A DNA stretch of 64,000 nt from NCBI RefSeq assembly GCF_046244365.1, contig NZ_CP176395.1, positions 5,518,001-5,582,000 of the forward strand, read 5' to 3'. Source of the stretch: Paenibacillus_V sp046244365. GTDB lineage: Bacteria > Bacillota > Bacilli > Paenibacillales > NBRC-103111. This document shows positions 59,015-64,000 of this stretch, piece after piece. Within the stretch, counting starts at the first letter, position 1; each line of letters starts with the position of its first letter. Under the pieces are notes generated by a model that did no database searches, was not told the origin of the DNA, and was given only the letters and a program-made list of their open reading frames with translations. Made by a program: the position numbers and the translations under genes.

Positions 59015-59036
59015 ACCTAACGAACGTTAGTTAGGT
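59015..59036. promoter_or_regulatory. Palindromic TetR operator
   Basis: ACCTAACGAACGTTAGTTAGGT is a 22-base palindrome (written here in two 11-base halves: ACCTAACGAAC and GTTAGTTAGGT) with a single mismatched pair. It lies between the promoter -10 and the TetR start, a classic position for autorepression. Confidence 0.85.
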
Positions 59037-59038
59037 AT

Positions 59039-59067
59039 ACTATCTCACAACCTATATGGGATGTCAA
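59039..59067 (-). promoter_or_regulatory. Promoter of the tetR-SMR operon
   Basis: TTGACA (perfect) and GATAGT separated by 17 bases on the minus strand, with the palindromic operator starting two bases downstream of the -10. Confidence 0.75.
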
Positions 59068-59096
59068 CGGCATTTCGATAAAAATTCGGTGTTCGG

Positions 59097-60245
59097 TTAC
59101 CACTCCGCAATCGTTCCGTCCTCTTGACGCCACACCGGATTCCGCCATTGATGGCCTTCCGCCGCCATTTCCCGAACCTTCGCTTCGTTAATCTCGACAC
59201 CGAGCCCCGGACCGGTCAAATTCGCGACAAAGCCGTTCCGGTATTCGAAAATCGCCGGGTTGACCAAGTAATCGAGCAAATCGCTCCCTTGGTTATAATG
59301 AATGCCTAGGCTTTGCTCCTGAATGAAAGCGTTCGGCGTACAAGCGTCGAGCTGCAAGCAAGCCGCTAGCGCAATCGGTCCGAGCGGACAATGCGGCGCG
59401 ACAGCCACATCGTACGCTTCCGCCATCGCCGCTATTTTACGCGTCTCGAGAATGCCGCCTGCATGGGACAAATCCGGCTGGATAATATCGACCACGCCTT
59501 GCGCAAGCAGCTCTTTGAAGCCCCAGCGCGTATACATCCGCTCACCGGTGGCGATCGGGCAGCTCGTATAGCGGGCGAACTCCGCCAGCGCCTCGTTATT
59601 CTCCGGGAGCACCGGTTCTTCGATAAACATAGGCCGGAATGGCTCAAGCTCTTTGGCCAGCACTTTAGCCATCGCTTTATGTACGCGGCCGTGGAAATCG
59701 ATGCCGATGCCGATCTCCGCTCCTACCGCGTCGCGGACGGCCGCGATACGCGCCACCGCTTGATCGACTTTCGCGAACGAGTCGATGTAGTGCATTTCTT
59801 CCGTTCCGTTCATTTTGACCGCCGTGAAGCCCGCTTCGATTTGCCGCTTGGCAGCGTCGCCGACGTCGCTCGGCCTATCGCCGCCGATCCAGCAGTAGAC
59901 GCGAGTCCGATCGCGGCAAGCTCCCCCAAGCAAATCGTACACCGGCGCTCCGTAACATTTCCCTTTAATGTCCCAAAGCGCCTGCTCGATGCCCGACATC
60001 GCGCTGCACAGCACCGGCCCTCCTCGGTAAAACGCCCCCCGGTACAGCACCTGCCAAATATCCTCGATCCGCATCGGGTCTTTACCGATCAAATAATCGG
60101 CCATTTCCAGAACGGCCGCTCGCACGGTATCCGCCTTGCCTTCGACGATCGGCTCTCCCCAGCCGGCGATGCCTTCATCCGTATCGATCTTGAGGAACAA
60201 CCAGCGCGGCGGCACTTTAAACAATTCCAGTTTCGTTATTTTCAT
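59097..60245 (-). CDS. dgoD: D-galactonate dehydratase-like enolase superfamily enzyme
   Basis: The 382-residue protein matches E. coli DgoD in length and many segments: PPRWLFLKIDTDEGIAGWGE, GGPVLCSAMSGIEQALWDIK, GIDFHGRVHKAMAKVL, MFIEEPVLPE, LQPDLSHAGGI-like IIQPDLSHAGGI and APHCPLGPIALA. It would remove water from D-galactonate to give 2-keto-3-deoxygalactonate. Metal ligands (Asp, Glu, Glu) lie in FHGRVH, EEP and ATGERM. Partner genes for the ketodeoxy acid (kinase, aldolase) are not in the window. It is the last gene of an importer operon, six bases after a permease. Confidence 0.88.
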   Translation of the reverse strand: MKITKLELFKVPPRWLFLKIDTDEGIAGWGEPIVEGKADTVRAAVLEMADYLIGKDPMRIEDIWQVLYRGAFYRGGPVLCSAMSGIEQALWDIKGKCYGAPVYDLLGGACRDRTRVYCWIGGDRPSDVGDAAKRQIEAGFTAVKMNGTEEMHYIDSFAKVDQAVARIAAVRDAVGAEIGIGIDFHGRVHKAMAKVLAKELEPFRPMFIEEPVLPENNEALAEFARYTSCPIATGERMYTRWGFKELLAQGVVDIIQPDLSHAGGILETRKIAAMAEAYDVAVAPHCPLGPIALAACLQLDACTPNAFIQEQSLGIHYNQGSDLLDYLVNPAIFEYRNGFVANLTGPGLGVEINEAKVREMAAEGHQWRNPVWRQEDGTIAEW

Positions 60246-60251
60246 CGATCG

Positions 60252-61067
60252 TCATCCTTTCACGGCGCCCGCAGCTAGACCGCTGACAATATACCGCTGG
60301 GCGACGAGAGCGATAATCAGCACCGGAAGCGTAATGATGCAGGCGGCTGCCATGAGCGCGCCCCAGTTGATTTCCGAATAGGACATAAAATTGAATACCG
60401 CGATCGGCAGCGTCTTCGTTTTGTCCCCGGCTAAGATGATGGAGAACATGAAGTTGTTCCACGAGAAAATGAACGACAGCAGCGAAGACGTAATGACGCC
60501 GGGGCCGGAAATCGGCATAATGATCCGCAGAAACACCTGATGCCGCGTACAGCCGTCGATCAAGCCCGATTCCTCGATTTCGACCGGCAGCGCTTCGAAG
60601 AAAGAGATCATGATCCAGATAATGAACGGAAGGCCGACAAGCATATGGCTCAGAATCAGAGCCGTGTACGTATCGACCAGATTGATCTTGGAGAACAGGA
60701 TGAACCATGGAATCAAGAAGGTGATCCCCGGAATGATCCGCGCTACAAGGATAACGAGCCCGAGCTGCTGCAGCTTGTATCTGGCGATCGCATAGGCGGC
60801 CGGAAGTCCCAGGACGAGCGACAGCACGGTCGACCCGACGGCGACGATAAAGCTGTTGACGATAAATTTCATGAAATCGTATTCTTGAAAAACGCTCGTA
60901 TAGTTATGTCCCGTCGGCTTGAAAAACAAAAAGTTGCTCGTCGACATGATTTGCGCTTGCGTCTTGAACGAGGCGAGCAGCATCCATAGGAACGGAAAAG
61001 CGAATACGAACAGAACGACGAACGTCAAAACGGCCATCGTCGTCCTGCCACCCTTTTTACGCTTCAT
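60252..61067 (-). CDS. Carbohydrate ABC transporter permease (MalG type)
   Basis: This 271-residue permease has six spans and the EAA loop motif EIEESGLIDGCTRHQVFLRI (about residues 175-194). It forms the import channel with the adjacent MalF-type permease, overlapping it by one base. No ATPase gene is present in the operon, so a shared MsmX-type ATPase probably powers it. Confidence 0.93.
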   Translation of the reverse strand: MKRKKGGRTTMAVLTFVVLFVFAFPFLWMLLASFKTQAQIMSTSNFLFFKPTGHNYTSVFQEYDFMKFIVNSFIVAVGSTVLSLVLGLPAAYAIARYKLQQLGLVILVARIIPGITFLIPWFILFSKINLVDTYTALILSHMLVGLPFIIWIMISFFEALPVEIEESGLIDGCTRHQVFLRIIMPISGPGVITSSLLSFIFSWNNFMFSIILAGDKTKTLPIAVFNFMSYSEINWGALMAAACIITLPVLIIALVAQRYIVSGLAAGAVKG

Positions 61068-61954
61068 TACACGGCCTCCAATCGTTTGCGAACCCAGATC
61101 ATCAACAGCGTTAAAGCCATAACCAAGGCGAAGAAAATAACGAGCAGCGATGAAGCCATTCCCAGCTTAAAGTACTGGAAGCCGAGCACGTAGCCGTACA
61201 GATTGAGCGTCTCCGAAGCAAAATTCGGTCCGCCCTGAGTCGTCGCATAGATGATATCGAATGTTTTCAGAACGTCGATTAGCCTCAGCATGGCCGCAAC
61301 GATAATCGTGGGCCTCAGGAGCGGCAGCGTAATGGCGGTGAACTTCGTCCAGGCGGAAGCCCCGTCGACGTCAGCCGCTTCGTACGGATCGCTTGGCAGC
61401 GTCGATAGTCCCGCCATAATAATAAGCGAGATCATCGGCGTCCATTCCCAAACGTCGATGACGATAAGAGACGGCAGCACTTGGCTCGGGGAAGCCAGCC
61501 AGAGCAGCGGCTTCAGGCCGAGCGATTTCAGCAGCGTGTTGGCTACGCCGATAGAAGGCTCGTAAATGAGCAGCCAAACCAGACCCATCGCGACGGGCGT
61601 GGCGACCATCGGCAGCAGAAATACCGTCTTCACCAGATTTTTGCCAATAAACTCGCGGTTCAATAGAACGGCAATGGCGATCCCGAGCACGGTTTCGAAA
61701 ATAAGCGCGACGAACGTAAAATAAAACGTCGCCCTCGTAGCGTGCCAAAACCGACTGTCATGAAAAAGCGCCACGTAGTTTTCGAGTCCCACCCATTTCG
61801 GCGGAGTCGTCGCGGACATGCTCCATTCGAAAAAGCTGATCCGCAGCGTATACACGATCGGAAACACCATCATCAAGAGGACGAAAAGAACGGCCGGCAG
61901 CGTGTATACCCATTTGAGATTGCGGTCAAACCAGTTGTATCCCACTTGCTTCAT
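61067..61954 (-). CDS. Carbohydrate ABC transporter permease (MalF/UgpA type)
   Basis: This 295-residue permease has six spans with the EAA motif DPYEAADVDGASAWTKFTAI (about residues 203-222). It lies about 110 bases after the substrate-binding gene and overlaps the second permease. Family members import oligosaccharides, sugar acids or glycerol phosphate; DgoD downstream suggests a sugar-acid or galactoside substrate, by inference only. Confidence 0.93.
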   Translation of the reverse strand: MKQVGYNWFDRNLKWVYTLPAVLFVLLMMVFPIVYTLRISFFEWSMSATTPPKWVGLENYVALFHDSRFWHATRATFYFTFVALIFETVLGIAIAVLLNREFIGKNLVKTVFLLPMVATPVAMGLVWLLIYEPSIGVANTLLKSLGLKPLLWLASPSQVLPSLIVIDVWEWTPMISLIIMAGLSTLPSDPYEAADVDGASAWTKFTAITLPLLRPTIIVAAMLRLIDVLKTFDIIYATTQGGPNFASETLNLYGYVLGFQYFKLGMASSLLVIFFALVMALTLLMIWVRKRLEAV

Positions 61955-62062
61955 CCTTTCGCTGGCACCGATCGGGATAAGCGGGAGAGCCTCCTGTCAC
62001 CCTCTACGCAACGCGCGAAAAATATGCCCTGGAGGCTTACTCTCCCTTCCGATACCCGTTCG

Positions 62063-63394
62063 TTACTTGGATTTATCTTTGTCGATAATGGTTTGCAGCG
62101 CTTTATTGGCGCTTTCGGCGGCGGCCTGCACGTTCGAATCGCCGTTCATGATCTTCTGCACGACTTCGCCGACGGCATCGCGCGCCTCGCCGACGCTGAT
62201 GACGACCGGACGGTCATGATCGACGCCGACATTCGACGATTCCTTAATAATCGGAACAAGCTCGGACGGGAATCCGGTTACGCCCTCCGCTTTGTCCCAT
62301 ACGGTCATACGCGCGCCGGGGTTGCCCTGCTGCTGCGTCTTCAGCACGATATCCTTCGAGGTCGCCCATTTGATAAATTCCCAAGCCGCATCCTTATTGG
62401 CCGCCTTGGCGTTGACCGCAAGCGCCCATGAAGTAATGCTGTAAGGCTTGGATCCGGCTTTGCCGCCCGGAAACATGGCGAACCCGACTTTATCGGCTAC
62501 CGTCGACTTTTCCTTATCGGTAACGTTCTTATAGAGGGAGTTGGCGTCCGTCATAAAGGCCACTTTCCCCTGCGCGTATATGCCGAACGCTTGCGGCCAG
62601 GACATGTTCAGCACGCCCGGAGGACCGTAATCCCTTAAAAGCGTCCCGTATGTGGTAAACGCCTTGACCGCTTCCGGCGTATTGATTGTAGCCTTATCCC
62701 CTTGCATGTAGTCCGCTCCCTCCGAATACAGGAACGAAGACAATTGAGTGACGAGCGGGGAACGCTGGCCGCGGGCGACGAAACCGTACATTTCGTTTTT
62801 GGGGTCATGCAGCTTCTTGACGGCCGCCGAAAGCTCATCAAGCGTTTTCGGAACGGCGATGCCCGCTTTCTCGAGAAGATCCTTCCGGTAATATAAAATT
62901 TCCTGTTCGGTAATAATCGGAATGCCGGCAAGCTTCTGGTCGACGGTTGTCGAACCGATCGCCGATTTGGAGAAATCCGCGAAATCGTAGGCCGCGTCCT
63001 TGTTCGAATACTCGTCAAGCGGATGCACCCAGCCGTTCTTGTAAAACAGCTTGCCTTCCTGCAGCGGACGGTACATGAAAACGTCCGGAGTCGCCGAGCC
63101 CGATGTGAACTGAACGGTCAGCTTCTGCGTCAACTGATCCTCGAAGAAGCTTTCGACTTTCACCTTCATGCCGGTCTGCGCTTCGAAATTCGGGAGCAGC
63201 GCTTTGATCGCCTCGCCCCATGGATGGTTCGCCGTTACCAGCGAGACCGTTTTGCCTTGAAACGGCTTCGCTCCCCCGGCCTGATTCGCGTTGTCCGCGC
63301 CTTCCTTCGGTTTATTCCCGCAACCGCCGGCAACGGCTGCCGCAATCGCAAGCGTCAGTGAAACGCTCAGGCCCTTTTTCCAATGATTGATCAC
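62063..63394 (-). CDS. Sugar ABC transporter substrate-binding lipoprotein
   Basis: The 443-residue family 1 solute-binding protein has a signal peptide with a lipobox-like VAGGC (Cys about 25). The mature part has TSGSATPDVFMYRP, VHPLDEYSN and a tryptophan-rich C-terminal lobe (WALAVNAKAANKDAAWEFIK). The start is GTG with AAGGAGG 7 bases upstream. It is the first gene of the importer operon. A 32-codon frame overlaps its start. Confidence 0.93.
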   Translation of the reverse strand: MINHWKKGLSVSLTLAIAAAVAGGCGNKPKEGADNANQAGGAKPFQGKTVSLVTANHPWGEAIKALLPNFEAQTGMKVKVESFFEDQLTQKLTVQFTSGSATPDVFMYRPLQEGKLFYKNGWVHPLDEYSNKDAAYDFADFSKSAIGSTTVDQKLAGIPIITEQEILYYRKDLLEKAGIAVPKTLDELSAAVKKLHDPKNEMYGFVARGQRSPLVTQLSSFLYSEGADYMQGDKATINTPEAVKAFTTYGTLLRDYGPPGVLNMSWPQAFGIYAQGKVAFMTDANSLYKNVTDKEKSTVADKVGFAMFPGGKAGSKPYSITSWALAVNAKAANKDAAWEFIKWATSKDIVLKTQQQGNPGARMTVWDKAEGVTGFPSELVPIIKESSNVGVDHDRPVVISVGEARDAVGEVVQKIMNGDSNVQAAAESANKALQTIIDKDKSK

Positions 63395-63531
63395 TCTGGC
63401 TCCTCCTTATGCTTGGTTTGGTTTATGCAGCCGGGCGGTCGCCGCAAGCCGCAATTTTTCCCGTAGTCGATAAATCGCATGCATTTCATAGACTCCCTTT
63501 ATTCGCTTCAAAATAATCGCGTCCGCATACG

Positions 63532-63573
63532 AAAAAGGGCTGCCCGAAGTAGGAAATCTACTCCAGACAGCCC
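63532..63573 (-). terminator. Terminator of the DUF4434 gene
   Basis: GGGCTG/CAGCCC with an inner AGTAGA/TCTACT-like stem is followed by CTTTTTCG on the minus strand. It separates the partial right-end gene from the importer operon. Confidence 0.85.
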
Positions 63574-63595
63574 GATATGGCGGAAGCTTCTCCCG

Positions 63596-64000
63596 TTACA
63601 GGAGTCCTAAACGTTTCATTTCGGCAGCGTATGCTTCGTACAGCCCGATTGACGATTCGTGCCCCGCATGCGCCGTCGAACCCGGCTTGTTCATCATGCC
63701 CAGGTATTGGTAGCACAGCACCTTGTCCGCATATTTCGATAAAATGGCCAACTGCCGCTCGACTCGCTCGAATGCCCCCGGCATAAGAACCTTGCCTTGA
63801 AAGCGGAACAGCTCCAAATCCGCCCAAAGCGGCTTCCCGGCCTTGTCATGCGCCTCCCGCAGCCGAACGAACGTCTCCTCTACCGCAGCGAAGGACGTAC
63901 GGTCAACGCCGATTTCGTCCTGGTAAGCGATATAATCGACTTCAAGCGCACGAAGCTGACTGACGAAACGGTCGTCCCCGTTAATGGAACGGGTCCCATA
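63596..64000 (-). CDS. DUF4434 domain protein (partial, C-terminal part)
   Basis: The last 134 residues of a larger protein are visible; the 5' end lies outside the window. The segment contains DYIAYQDEIGVDRT, LWADLELFRFQGKVLMPG and DKVLCYQYLGMMNKPG, which fit DUF4434, a TIM-barrel glycoside-hydrolase-like family often found near carbohydrate uptake genes. Internal ATG codons give short false starts, but the frame is open to the edge. A terminator follows the stop. Confidence 0.8.
   Translation of the reverse strand, partial: YGTRSINGDDRFVSQLRALEVDYIAYQDEIGVDRTSFAAVEETFVRLREAHDKAGKPLWADLELFRFQGKVLMPGAFERVERQLAILSKYADKVLCYQYLGMMNKPGSTAHAGHESSIGLYEAYAAEMKRLGLL

Noticed and set aside
1..64000. 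tRNA, rRNA, CRISPR array, prophage or intact insertion sequence
   Set aside because: No spaced repeats, tRNA cloverleaf, rRNA segment, integrase or transposase frame was recognised on either strand.

Overview
The window looks like core chromosome of an endospore-forming Gram-positive bacterium, most likely Paenibacillaceae (Paenibacillus/Cohnella type). This is an inference from gene content. It carries spoIIGA-sigE-sigG, spoVD, spoVE, divIVA and a PyrR-controlled pyr operon in Bacillales order, together with LL-diaminopimelate aminotransferase (dapL), S-adenosylhomocysteinase and bacillithiol synthase (bshC). MurE has the DNPR motif of meso-DAP enzymes. Nearly every gene is on the minus strand, so biological order runs from high to low coordinates.

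Right end (about 57.2-64 kb), accessory: a partial DUF4434 gene, a three-gene sugar ABC importer with a DgoD-like galactonate dehydratase, a TetR repressor with its own palindromic operator, a paired SMR efflux pump, and a 182-bp MITE-like element with inverted termini. A CapA-type lipoprotein follows.

Middle (about 29.6-55.9 kb): bshC, ahcY, a small protein, a nitroreductase and a DUF4349 lipoprotein lead into the complete division and cell-wall (dcw) cluster: mraZ-rsmH-ftsL-ftsI(PBP2B)-spoVD-murE-murF-mraY-murD-spoVE-murG-murB-murA-divIB-ftsA-ftsZ. MraZ operator repeats, terminators and several TTG starts are visible.

Next (about 22-29.6 kb): spoIIGA-sigE-sigG with a Spo0A-box promoter and a sigma-F/G promoter, then the ylm cluster (ylmC, pgeF, ylmE, sepF, ylmG, ylmH) and divIVA.

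Between divIVA and the T-box-controlled ileS lies the most unusual gene of the window (19913-21931). It encodes a soluble methyl-accepting chemotaxis signalling domain fused to a C-terminal SsuA/TauA/NMT1-type solute-binding domain, with no transmembrane segment or signal peptide, under a near-consensus promoter of its own. It would be a cytoplasmic chemoreceptor carrying an ABC-importer-type ligand-binding domain.

Left part (0-16.5 kb): a DUF5665 gene, lspA, rluD, dapL, a three-gene ABC-2 exporter, then pyrR-pyrB-pyrC-carA-carB-pyrF-pyrE with a complete PyrR attenuator. No pyrP, pyrK or pyrD is present. The operon ends at a bidirectional terminator shared with a convergent 55-codon gene for a putative secreted peptide. 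A partial ABC exporter ATPase lies at the left edge. No tRNA, rRNA, CRISPR array or intact insertion sequence was recognised.
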